Positions 43,848 through 52,217 of a DNA stretch of 64,000 nt are shown piece by piece (position 1 is the stretch's first letter; the number at the start of each line of letters is the position of its first letter). Under the pieces are notes generated by a model that did not search any database, was not told where the DNA came from, and saw nothing but the letters and a program-made list of their open reading frames with translations. Source of the DNA: Hyphomicrobiales bacterium (lineage in GTDB: Bacteria; Pseudomonadota; Alphaproteobacteria; Rhizobiales; Methyloligellaceae). The DNA is taken from contig JAJFHN010000036.1 of the NCBI GenBank assembly GCA_021775595.1, positions 1-64,000 on the forward strand. Direction: 5' to 3'. The position numbers and the translations under genes are program-made.

Positions 43848-44522
43848 TCAGAGGCGTCTGGCGATCAGGGCTTCAGATGCCACGCCCCATGGCTGAACCG
43901 TGATACGCTTTTCGATGTGCCAAATCTCCGGTTCGAGCGCGCCAGCAAGATCGATCGGACGGCAACCGCCCACGCGCAATGGCGCCAAGCGTTGCGCCAT
44001 CGACCAGAGCCGCGAAAGCGCCCAAGCCAAACCTCCAGACGAAGAGCGGCTCAAACTGGCGAGGCACAACAGGCCGCCGGATATCATAACGCGGGAAGCT
44101 TCATCGATCAGCGTCCGGGCCTCGGACTCCGACAACAGATCCATGACATAGGCAATGACCAGCCTGTCGACGCAACCGTCCCGAATCGGGAGTGGCAAAG
44201 TCACATCGCACTGAAGCAGCCGGGCGCCGGTGCCCCGCAGCCTTTCACGGGAAATACGTAGCATCTCCGCGCTGATATCCAGTCCGGTGTAACGGGCATG
44301 GTCAGGCAAATACCGGCCGAGCAACGTTGCGGCGAACTGTCCGGTGCCGCAGCCGATTTCGAGGAGATTGTTTGATTGATCGAAATCACCGTGAGCGACC
44401 AACCAATCGAGCGCCGCGTCCTCATACCAGCCCTGGCGGTCTTGCTTGAGGGCGAAACGCTCGTAATAGCGCCGCGCTTCATTGCTGGTGAGGGTTCGCA
44501 CCATGGTCTCTCGCGGTCCCAT
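43848..44522 (-). CDS. Class I SAM-dependent methyltransferase
   Basis: A 224-residue protein. Motif I is LLEIGCGTGQFAATLLGR (about 57-74), then YTGLDISAEMLRISRERL, LQCDVTLPLPIRDGCVDRLV and VIAYVMDLLSE. It is a UbiE/Methyltransf_11 type acting on a small molecule or lipid. It starts 163 bases from asnB, which is divergent. Substrate unknown. Confidence 0.85.
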   Translation of the reverse strand: MGPRETMVRTLTSNEARRYYERFALKQDRQGWYEDAALDWLVAHGDFDQSNNLLEIGCGTGQFAATLLGRYLPDHARYTGLDISAEMLRISRERLRGTGARLLQCDVTLPLPIRDGCVDRLVIAYVMDLLSESEARTLIDEASRVMISGGLLCLASLSRSSSGGLAWALSRLWSMAQRLAPLRVGGCRPIDLAGALEPEIWHIEKRITVQPWGVASEALIARRL

Positions 44523-44685
44523 TTGGGTTGCCCCCAGTGCACTGGCTTTACCAACTCGAATGCCGAGGGTTGCAAAAGGCGGCGATCAAGGCGTGACTTG
44601 ACCCCATGCGCCACATGCTGGATTGAGTCGCTCCGCAATTCAGCAGATCAAGCCTAGCTATTATGAACGCCCCTGTGGAGGGTCC

Positions 44686-46620
44686 ATGTGCGGCATTGCC
44701 GGACTGATTGAAAGCAAAGGCGCCACGCCAGCGTCCGATCTTGAGGCCATGGGCCGCGCGATGGCGTCTGCGCTTGCTCATCGTGGTCCCGATGACAATG
44801 GCACTTGGATCGACGCAGAGCGAGGTTTGGTGCTGGCGCACACCCGCTTGGCGATCATAGATCTTTCGGCCGCCGGTGCGCAGCCCATGGCCTCAAGCTG
44901 CGGCGGCTTTGTCTTGAGCTACAACGGTGAAATCTATAATGCGGCCGAGTTGCGCAGCGAGCTGGAGAATTTGGGCTGCGAATTTCGCGGCCATTCCGAC
45001 ACCGAGGTGATCGTCGAAGGCTGCGCGCGTTGGGGCGTCGAGGCCACCGTGAAACGCCTTATCGGCATGTTCGCATTTGCCCTCTGGGAGCGCCGCGCCA
45101 AGCAGCTTGTTCTCGTGCGCGACCGCCTCGGCATCAAGCCGCTTTATTGGGGTCAGCATGGCGGCCGCTTCCTGTTCGCGTCAGAATTGAAGGCCTTCAC
45201 GGCGCTTCCCGGCTGGCGCGGTGAAATCGACCGAAACTCACTCGCTGTCTATATGCGGCTGAGTTATGTCCCGTCACCGCAGTGCATCTATAAAGGCATA
45301 CACAAGCTTCAGCCGGGCAGCATGCTCGTGCTGAAACAAGGCGGCGAGCCAGCGATCAGCCAGTATTGGTCGCTGGAGAAGACCGTAACCAACGGGCGGT
45401 CTTCACCGCTTGTTATGTCCGACAGCGAGGCGTGCGACGAATTGGAGGCGTTGCTTGGCGATGCCGTCAAGAGACGCATGGTCGCCGACGTGCCGCTCGG
45501 AGCGTTTCTCTCCGGTGGCGTCGACTCCTCGGCAACCGTCGCCTTGATGCAAGCCAACGCCTCGTCGCCTGTCCGCAGCTTTTCCATCGGGTTCCACGAG
45601 AGCGAGTACAACGAAGCCAATCATGCCAAAGCGGTCGCTCAACATCTCGGTACCGAACACACGGAACTCTATGTAACGCCCGAGGAAACGCAGAATGTCA
45701 TTCCCAGACTGCCGACAATCTATGACGAGCCATTTGCGGACTCGTCGCAGATCCCGACATTTCTGGTGTCGCAGATGACGCGCTCGCACGTAACCGTCGC
45801 GCTCTCTGGCGATGGCGGCGACGAGCTCTTCGCCGGCTACAATCGCTACACGCAAGGCGCTCGTGCAGCACACATCGCCCGCCAACTTCCAAAGCCGGGC
45901 CGGAAAGCTTTGCAGCACGCCATAACGGCAATCTCGCCAAGCAGCTGGAGCAAATTGTTCCGATTGGTGCCGGCATCGATCAGACCCCGAATGATCGGCG
46001 ATAAACTGCACAAACTGGCCGTCGTTCTGGGCGAGGATGAAATGGGCTACTACCGCCATCTGGTTTCCCAATGGGACGGCGCCTGGACGCTGGTCAGGGG
46101 CGCCGACGAACCAAAGGGCCTGTATCAAGACGCCAGCGTAATGGCCCGCTTCGACGATCATGTCGATTGGATGCAATACATCGACACGATGACGTATCTG
46201 CCCGATGACATCCTAGCAAAAGTCGATCGCGCCAGCATGGCTGTTGCGTTGGAGGCTCGCGTGCCCATGCTGGATCACCGCGTCGTAGAATTTGCCTGGC
46301 GGTTGCCCATGGCCATGAAAGTGCGCGATGGTCAGGGCAAGTGGCTGCTGCGCCAGATGCTCTATCGCCACGTGCCCAAATCATTGATCGAGAGACCGAA
46401 GATGGGATTTGGGCTGCCGGTCAGCGAGTGGTTGCGCGGTCCGCTGAAGGAATGGTGCGAAGACCTGATTTCTCCAGACGCGCTCGAGCGCGCGGGCTAT
46501 CTCGATCCGGCGCCCATCCAACAAAAATGGCAAGAGCACTTGGATGGAAGCCGAAACTGGCAGTACGTGCTGTGGAACGTTTTGATGTTCGAGGCGTGGC
46601 GCCGGGAAAATCGTCTGTGA
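44686..46620 (+). CDS. asnB: Asparagine synthetase B-like, glutamine-hydrolysing
   Basis: A 644-residue protein. I start at ATG 44686, which puts the N-terminal Cys at position 2 (MCGIAGL), the glutaminase nucleophile after Met removal; GGAGGG is upstream. The N-terminal glutamine amidotransferase domain has HRGPDDNGTW, LAHTRLAIIDLS and YNGEIYNAAEL. The synthetase domain has the PP-loop FLSGGVDSSATVALM and SGDGGDELFAGYNRY. It makes asparagine from aspartate and glutamine, or amidates another acid; long-form AsnB-like enzymes also occur in cell-surface polysaccharide clusters. Confidence 0.9.
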   Translation: MCGIAGLIESKGATPASDLEAMGRAMASALAHRGPDDNGTWIDAERGLVLAHTRLAIIDLSAAGAQPMASSCGGFVLSYNGEIYNAAELRSELENLGCEFRGHSDTEVIVEGCARWGVEATVKRLIGMFAFALWERRAKQLVLVRDRLGIKPLYWGQHGGRFLFASELKAFTALPGWRGEIDRNSLAVYMRLSYVPSPQCIYKGIHKLQPGSMLVLKQGGEPAISQYWSLEKTVTNGRSSPLVMSDSEACDELEALLGDAVKRRMVADVPLGAFLSGGVDSSATVALMQANASSPVRSFSIGFHESEYNEANHAKAVAQHLGTEHTELYVTPEETQNVIPRLPTIYDEPFADSSQIPTFLVSQMTRSHVTVALSGDGGDELFAGYNRYTQGARAAHIARQLPKPGRKALQHAITAISPSSWSKLFRLVPASIRPRMIGDKLHKLAVVLGEDEMGYYRHLVSQWDGAWTLVRGADEPKGLYQDASVMARFDDHVDWMQYIDTMTYLPDDILAKVDRASMAVALEARVPMLDHRVVEFAWRLPMAMKVRDGQGKWLLRQMLYRHVPKSLIERPKMGFGLPVSEWLRGPLKEWCEDLISPDALERAGYLDPAPIQQKWQEHLDGSRNWQYVLWNVLMFEAWRRENRL

Positions 46621-46627
46621 AAATTGC

Positions 46628-47605
46628 TTATGCCAAATCCACTGGATGCTCGTCGTGTCCGTTCGCGGAAAAACCAATTGGCCGGCTGCTGTCGGTTGCG
46701 GTTTTGGCAAGCCCATCTGAGCGGCGCGCCGTACGCCAATAAGCACGCATGCGATCGCGAAAATCGCGCGGCCGTTCGCTGAACAGCCGCTCACCCAGCG
46801 GCCTGGCAGAAACGCGCATGATTTGCTGCCTGCTCTTGCAAGCATCGTAAAAGGCCTCGCCGTTCCACGAAGAGCAGGTTTTTTCTTGTTGCCGCATGTG
46901 GTCCATCAGAACCGAGAGATCGTGATCGAAGCCCAACAATTGCGATAGCTCGTAGGCCAATTCCGCCCGCGCCTCTAAGACAGCTGGCCAAGCGTGCCAA
47001 AGCAGCAACATTTGCCGCCAGTGCTGCTGAGCGCTTTTTCGCCAGTTGTGAAAATCCTCTTCGCGTTCCTTTTTGTACGAGACCAAAAAGTCATTGCGGC
47101 TTTGGCGATAGGTCTCGCCCAATCCTTCGGCGATATGACGTGGTCTCGCTTTTAACTTGAGGGTTCGATAGTGCTGGCGCGCGGCTCTCAATCCCTCGAT
47201 TGCGTCCCTCAATCCGTGGCGTTGCAAATCGCGCTCGGACTTGGCGCGGTCGCGATGCAGCCGAGATTTGAGCGATTGGGCCTCTGCTGCGCCCCAAATT
47301 CGCCCATCCTCCATCTCGATACGGCTCACTGTCTCGATCATCGCCTGGCTGTCTCGGGCACGTGACAGCGTGCGTGCGATATTTCGTATGCGTCGATCCT
47401 CGCGTTTGAATGATTTTTCGCCAAGAGCCGGGCGCAGCAGCCGCACGAGCGATCTCACGCGCTTGAGACATTTTCGCGCTTCATGCACGCTGCGATCAGT
47501 GTTGCGCGCGCTGGAAAGACCGCCGATCGCGGCATCAAGCTGCGCGTGCGCAATCTTGCGCACCTCCTCGTCCAAAGGTCTGTCAGGCCGCAGTCGGTAC
47601 TCCAT
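46628..47605 (-). CDS. CHAD-domain protein
   Basis: A 325-residue helical protein. The His/Arg-rich helices SVHEARKCLKRVRSLVRLLR, FHNWRKSAQQHWRQMLLLW and HDLSVLMDHM are the CHAD (conserved histidine alpha-helical domain) pattern, which binds polyphosphate. It is a free-standing CHAD protein: no CYTH triphosphatase domain or ppk gene is next to it. It converges with asnB (7 bases between stops). Confidence 0.85.
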   Translation of the reverse strand: MEYRLRPDRPLDEEVRKIAHAQLDAAIGGLSSARNTDRSVHEARKCLKRVRSLVRLLRPALGEKSFKREDRRIRNIARTLSRARDSQAMIETVSRIEMEDGRIWGAAEAQSLKSRLHRDRAKSERDLQRHGLRDAIEGLRAARQHYRTLKLKARPRHIAEGLGETYRQSRNDFLVSYKKEREEDFHNWRKSAQQHWRQMLLLWHAWPAVLEARAELAYELSQLLGFDHDLSVLMDHMRQQEKTCSSWNGEAFYDACKSRQQIMRVSARPLGERLFSERPRDFRDRMRAYWRTARRSDGLAKTATDSSRPIGFSANGHDEHPVDLA

Positions 47606-47748
47606 GCCTGGAGGCTCCGCTCATCAAGACGCCACAAATTACATCGTTACGCAGCACAGAATGAAGAAGGTCACATGGCCGAACCCTCGCCGTCAACGAC
47701 AGTTCGGCCGGCGTGCCTTCAGTTGTGGTCTGGTTCTCGCGCGGACCG

Positions 47749-48354
47749 TCATTGAGCGGTATCCATCTCATGTAACGATAGCCATCGGCGTGTGCGATCC
47801 TCTGGATTTGGATCAGTGACGAGGTCGGTCACCACCGCGATCGAGTCCGCGCCGGCGGCATATACGGCGTCGGCACGTTCAAGCGTTATCCCGCCAATGG
47901 CAATCAGCGGGCAACTGATCGCCGCCTTCCACTGGCCCAGGCGCGCAAGGCCCTGGGGCCTCCAAGGCATCGCTTTGAGTTTTGTTTCGTAAATAGGGCC
48001 GAGCGCGACATAATCGGCATCGACGGCAAGCGCTGTCGCCAACTCATTTTCGTCATGCGTGCTTATGCCGATTTTGAGGCCCGCCGCGCGAATGGTGCTC
48101 ACATCGGCAGCCGCCAAGTCCTCCTGTCCCAAATGGACATAGTCGGCGCCAAGCGCAATTGCCTGGCGCCAATAGTCATTGACGATGAGCTGACATTTCT
48201 GTGCCCGGCAAAGCGCCAGGCTTTCGCCGATTTGCCGCACTACTTCTTCCGCGGATGCATCCTTGAGGCGGAGCTGAACCAATTTGATGCCGAGCGGTAC
48301 AAGCCGTTCGAGCCATCCGATATCGGGTAAAACGGGGTAGAAGCTATGAAGCAT
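47749..48354 (-). CDS. thiE: Thiamine-phosphate synthase
   Basis: A 201-residue TIM-barrel enzyme joining HMP-PP and thiazole phosphate into thiamine phosphate. ATG 48354 overlaps the thiG stop; a TTG at 48384 is also in frame. Conserved blocks are [49 protein letters not shown] and [20 protein letters not shown]. It is last in the thiO-thiS-thiG-thiE operon. Confidence 0.9.
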   Translation of the reverse strand: MLHSFYPVLPDIGWLERLVPLGIKLVQLRLKDASAEEVVRQIGESLALCRAQKCQLIVNDYWRQAIALGADYVHLGQEDLAAADVSTIRAAGLKIGISTHDENELATALAVDADYVALGPIYETKLKAMPWRPQGLARLGQWKAAISCPLIAIGGITLERADAVYAAGADSIAVVTDLVTDPNPEDRTRRWLSLHEMDTAQ

Positions 48355-49132
48355 TATCCAGCTTGAAAAACGGTGTGCCCGCAACAGGTGTCGACGGACT
48401 TGCCATGTCGCGCGGTTCCATCAAGCCGGCTTCGCGGGCCAATTGACCAGCTTCGATCGCCTTGGCAAAAGCCAGTGCCATGTTTGCCGGATCGCCGGCC
48501 TTGGCGACAGCCGTGTTGAGCAGCACGGCGTCATAACCCATCTCCATGGCCTGCGCTGCGTGAGACGGCGCGCCGACACCAGCGTCGATAATCAGCGGTA
48601 TGCCGGCAAAATAGGAGCGCATGCTGGCAAGCGCTTGCACGTTGGCCAGACCCTGGCCCGAGCCGATGGGCGCTCCCCATGGCATCAGCACTTCGCATCC
48701 TGCTTCGACCAGCCGCTCAGCAGCGCCGAGATCCTCGGTGGTGTAGGGAAAAATCTTGAAACCGTCTTCGCTGAGGATGCGTGCTGCCTCCACAAGTCCG
48801 AAGAGATCGGGCTGGAGCGTATCGTCATTGGCGATCACCTCGAGCTTAATCCATGGTGTCGCGAACAGCTCGCGCGCCATGTGAGCGGTGGTCACGGCGT
48901 CTTTGACGGTTCGACAACCGGCCGTGTTGGGCAGCACGTCAACACCCAGATCTTTGATCAGTTCCCAAAATCGCTGTCCCGCGCGCTCCCGCGCCGACTC
49001 GCGGCGAAGCGAAACCGTAACGATTTCAACGCCGGCGCTCTCGACCGCCTCGCGCAACACCTGAGGCGAGGGATAGGCCGCTGTGCCAAGCAGCAGCCGG
49101 TTGGAAAAGTCTTTGCCGTAAAGATGAAGCAT
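48344..49132 (-). CDS. thiG: Thiazole synthase
   Basis: A 262-residue TIM-barrel. The Schiff-base Lys is in [16 protein letters not shown] (about 97). Other family motifs are [14 protein letters not shown]-like [30 protein letters not shown] and [14 protein letters not shown]. It builds the thiazole ring from deoxyxylulose phosphate, the ThiO product (dehydroglycine) and ThiS thiocarboxylate. Its ATG overlaps the thiS stop by one base. Confidence 0.95.
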   Translation of the reverse strand: MLHLYGKDFSNRLLLGTAAYPSPQVLREAVESAGVEIVTVSLRRESARERAGQRFWELIKDLGVDVLPNTAGCRTVKDAVTTAHMARELFATPWIKLEVIANDDTLQPDLFGLVEAARILSEDGFKIFPYTTEDLGAAERLVEAGCEVLMPWGAPIGSGQGLANVQALASMRSYFAGIPLIIDAGVGAPSHAAQAMEMGYDAVLLNTAVAKAGDPANMALAFAKAIEAGQLAREAGLMEPRDMASPSTPVAGTPFFKLDNAS

Positions 49133-49332
49133 CAACCGCCCTGTCTGGGGGACACGATTTCGATTTGATCATCGGCGCGCAATTCGAGCTGCGCGCGAGC
49201 TCGCTCGGGCACGAAGGTACCGTTGACCGCGGTGGCAATTTTTTCTGATCCCATCTCTAGCGCCGCGCACAATTCAGCCAATGTGCGCACGACAGTTTCC
49301 CTGGGTTCACCGTTCACGACAATCTGCAACAA
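49132..49332 (-). CDS. thiS: Sulfur carrier protein ThiS
   Basis: A 66-residue ubiquitin-like protein ending in the required Gly-Gly (SPRQGG), which is adenylated and thiocarboxylated to give sulfur for the thiazole. The start is a TTG at 49332, with GGAG upstream, and the coding sequence overlaps the 3' end of thiO by 26 bases. ThiF is not encoded in the window. Confidence 0.88.
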   Translation of the reverse strand: MLQIVVNGEPRETVVRTLAELCAALEMGSEKIATAVNGTFVPERARAQLELRADDQIEIVSPRQGG

Positions 49333-50311
49333 AAATCTCCGGATGCTCGGTGCCGTCTGCGATGTGCTCGGCCACCATTTCCGCTAGGACGGGCGCCAAT
49401 ATAAATCCGTGCCGGTAGAGACCGTTTACATAGATATCGTCGCCTTTGACAACAATCCTCGGATGGTTATCCGAAAATGCTGGGCGCAATCCCACATCGA
49501 CATCAATGATTTCAGCCTCGCCGAATGCGGGATGCAAGGCGTAGGCGGTTGATAGCAATTCAAGTGCGGAGCGCACACTCACACCGCTGGTTGCTTCGCT
49601 CTCAAGTGCCGTCGCGCCCACCATAAACAGCTGATCGGGCCAGGGCACGACATAGATAGGGAAGCGGGGATGGAGCAGCCGGACGGGTCTGCTTAGCTCG
49701 ACGTCATCGCTGCGAATGATCGCGCGTTCACCGCGCACACCGCGCAAGCCGCTGAGATTGTCCCGGGCGCCGAGCCCGCGACAATCGATCAGGCGAGCAT
49801 AGGATTTGGGCACATCGGCAGTATCGAGCCGCACCTCGACGCCGGCGTCTCGAACCATCCGCAACAGAAACCCGAGCGCGGCTTGAGGTTCGAGATGGGC
49901 TTCGTCTGGATAGTACAGCGCCGCAGCGAAGCGGTCGGCCAAGTCGGGCTCAAGCGCGCCCAGCTCTTCGCCCGACAGTTGATTGTGGCCTTGGGTCAGG
50001 CGGGCAAAGCGATCGAGTTCGCGCCTGTCCCGTGGAGCAGTGACAACCAAGCTGCCATTGCAATTGAGCTCGGGATAGATTTCTCGCCACAGGGCAATGG
50101 ATCGCAAACCCAGCTGGCGGATCAGAGCATCGCTGGATTCTTCTTCGCAAAATGGCGCGAGCATGGCGCCGGCGACGGCGCTGCAGGATTGATCGAACGG
50201 TTTGGCCGAGCGCTCGATGAGCATGACGTCGTGACCGCGCCGGCTCAAGACAAGCGCCTGCCACAGACCGGCTATCCCTGCACCGCGAATGACGATTGGT
50301 TTTTTTGACAC
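49307..50311 (-). CDS. thiO: Glycine oxidase ThiO (FAD-dependent)
   Basis: A 334-residue protein. The FAD-binding Rossmann loop is VIRGAGIAGLWQALVLSRRG (residues 7-26), followed by the DAO fold with SCSAVAGAMLAPF and a C-terminal VNGLYRHGFILAPVLAEMVA. In this context it is the glycine oxidase supplying dehydroglycine to ThiG, in place of ThiH. GTG start. It lies 72 bases downstream of the ggt gene on the same strand and no TPP riboswitch is seen in that gap. Confidence 0.9.
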   Translation of the reverse strand: MSKKPIVIRGAGIAGLWQALVLSRRGHDVMLIERSAKPFDQSCSAVAGAMLAPFCEEESSDALIRQLGLRSIALWREIYPELNCNGSLVVTAPRDRRELDRFARLTQGHNQLSGEELGALEPDLADRFAAALYYPDEAHLEPQAALGFLLRMVRDAGVEVRLDTADVPKSYARLIDCRGLGARDNLSGLRGVRGERAIIRSDDVELSRPVRLLHPRFPIYVVPWPDQLFMVGATALESEATSGVSVRSALELLSTAYALHPAFGEAEIIDVDVGLRPAFSDNHPRIVVKGDDIYVNGLYRHGFILAPVLAEMVAEHIADGTEHPEIFVADCRER

Positions 50312-50383
50312 GGCGCTAACGGTTCTTTTCTGGGCCTAAGGCGGACGCGGCGGCATTGGAGCCCAACTCATGGGCGCAAGCAA

Positions 50384-52186
50384 TCAGTCTCCCAGCGGCA
50401 CGCCTTCGCGCCTGGGGTCGGCGCCGCCCTCCAATTGCCCGTCACGTACGGTGATAATATGGGCGCCGCTGTTCATCATGCCGGGGCGCACCTTGTGCGA
50501 TTTAAGCGCCATGCGGGCCGCGATGGCAGCTCCATCTATGCCGGCCTCCACCTCGAAAGCCTCTTTGCGTGCTCCGAAATTGACGAGCGCCGCGGAAGCT
50601 TGCGCGTCCTGTTGCCAATCGATCAGTGCTATCAGCGATTTCAATACGTATAGGATGATCCGGCTCCCACCAGGTGAACCAAGAACCGCCCAGACTCGCC
50701 CGCTGCTGTCGAACACAATCGTGGGCGACATGGAGCTTCGGGGCCGTTTGCCGGGTTCGACCCTATTGGCAACGAGTGCGCCAGCCTTATCACGCGGCCT
50801 GAAAGAAAAATCCGTCAGTTCATTGTTGAGCAGGAAGCCGTCGACCATCAGTTGCGCGCCGAAGGCCGACTCTATCGTGGTGGTCATGGCGAGCGCATTG
50901 CCTTGCGCATCGATGATCGAGATGTGGGACGTTCCGGGGCGTTCCCTGCTGCCGTCTCGCCCCGGCTGGGAGCGTGCCATGCCTGGTGGCGTGCCGGCAG
51001 GCGGTTCGCCCATGACGGCGTCCGGTTTGATCAGGGCGCGGCGCTTGTCGAGATAGTTGGGGTCCAGCAGTCCACCAGGGACGGGGGTGAAATCCGGGTC
51101 GCCCAAATAACGCAATCGGTCGGCGTAAGCCAATTTTTGCGCCTCGGCGATAAGGTGCAGGGCCTGTGTGTTGAGCGGCGTTTTTCCCAAGTCAAAGGGT
51201 TCCAACAGCCGCAGCACCTTGGCGATGGCCAGGCCTCCCGATGATGGCGGGCCCATACCGCAGACGCTGTAGCCACGATAGGGGACACAAACGGCCGGCC
51301 GTTTCTTTGCTTTGTAGCCGGTCAGGTCTTGCTCGCTCATGGCGCCTGGCAGACGTGGCGCTGACGCCACGCGTTGAACGATGGCGCGCGCGATCGAGCC
51401 GCCATAGAAGGCGTCCGCGCCACCTTGAGCGATCGCTTGAAGGGTTGCCGCGAAAGCCGGATTCTTCAGATTGTAGCCGGCCGGCCGCGGAGTGCCTGTT
51501 TCGTCGAAGAAGTAGGCTTGAGCGACCGGATCGAACCGCTCTGGTCCCAACCATTTGAGCAGCATTGTAAGACGTGGTGAAACTGTAAAGCCCGCTTTTG
51601 CCTGCGCGATGGCCGGCTCGAAAAGCGTGGCCCACGGCAAACGGCCGTGCTCCTTATGCGCCAGCTCAAGCGCGCGCAACACACCAGGCACGCCGACGCT
51701 GATGCCGCTCGATTTAACATCCCCGAATTTCAGCGGCTTTCCCGATGCGGTGAGAAAAAGATTCTGCGTCACCGCCGCCGGCGCCGTCTCGCGGCCGTCA
51801 TAGGTCGTGAGCTTTTTGGCGTTGGCGTCCCAATAGAGCAGGAAGGCGCCGCCGCCGATGCCCGATGATTGCGGCTCCACCAGATTGAGGACAAGCTGTG
51901 TGGCAATTGCCGCATCGATGGCGCTGCCGCCTTTGCGCAGGATGTCGCGCCCAGCTTGTGCGGCAAGGGGGTGCGCTGCGGCCACCATCTGGGTCTTTGC
52001 GCGGACAAGCGTCTTCGAGGTAACACCGGTGGCGGCTTCGGGCGCGGCGCGCGAGGCTTTCTGCGCCCACCCGGTCTGAGTGCCTGCCAGGGCGAGCACG
52101 AGAACGGCGAATATGCTGGCAAATCGCGCGACTACCGACCAGCGCGCGCCGGTCTCCGCGTCAATCTTATCCTTGGGGTCGCCCAT
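50384..52186 (-). CDS. ggt: Gamma-glutamyltranspeptidase
   Basis: A 600-residue periplasmic enzyme with an N-terminal helix (about 24-41, then a cleavage region near GWAQ). It is an Ntn-hydrolase precursor that cuts itself ahead of a Thr; the likely catalytic Thr is 419 in RPGTSHISII. GIGGGAFLLYWD (110-120) and the C-terminal PRSSMSPTIV and GSPGGSRI are family signatures that bind gamma-glutamyl substrates. It hydrolyses glutathione and transfers its gamma-glutamyl group. It lies 31 bases downstream of dnaE2, so read-through is possible. Confidence 0.92.
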   Translation of the reverse strand: MGDPKDKIDAETGARWSVVARFASIFAVLVLALAGTQTGWAQKASRAAPEAATGVTSKTLVRAKTQMVAAAHPLAAQAGRDILRKGGSAIDAAIATQLVLNLVEPQSSGIGGGAFLLYWDANAKKLTTYDGRETAPAAVTQNLFLTASGKPLKFGDVKSSGISVGVPGVLRALELAHKEHGRLPWATLFEPAIAQAKAGFTVSPRLTMLLKWLGPERFDPVAQAYFFDETGTPRPAGYNLKNPAFAATLQAIAQGGADAFYGGSIARAIVQRVASAPRLPGAMSEQDLTGYKAKKRPAVCVPYRGYSVCGMGPPSSGGLAIAKVLRLLEPFDLGKTPLNTQALHLIAEAQKLAYADRLRYLGDPDFTPVPGGLLDPNYLDKRRALIKPDAVMGEPPAGTPPGMARSQPGRDGSRERPGTSHISIIDAQGNALAMTTTIESAFGAQLMVDGFLLNNELTDFSFRPRDKAGALVANRVEPGKRPRSSMSPTIVFDSSGRVWAVLGSPGGSRIILYVLKSLIALIDWQQDAQASAALVNFGARKEAFEVEAGIDGAAIAARMALKSHKVRPGMMNSGAHIITVRDGQLEGGADPRREGVPLGD

Positions 52187-52217
52187 CCCGCATCATTGGC
52201 CCCGATCAGAGACTGGT

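Noticed and set aside
50312-50383. TPP riboswitch upstream of thiO
   Set aside because: The reverse complement of this 72-base gap lacks the conserved CTGAGA and ACCTGATCTGGATAATGCC-type blocks.
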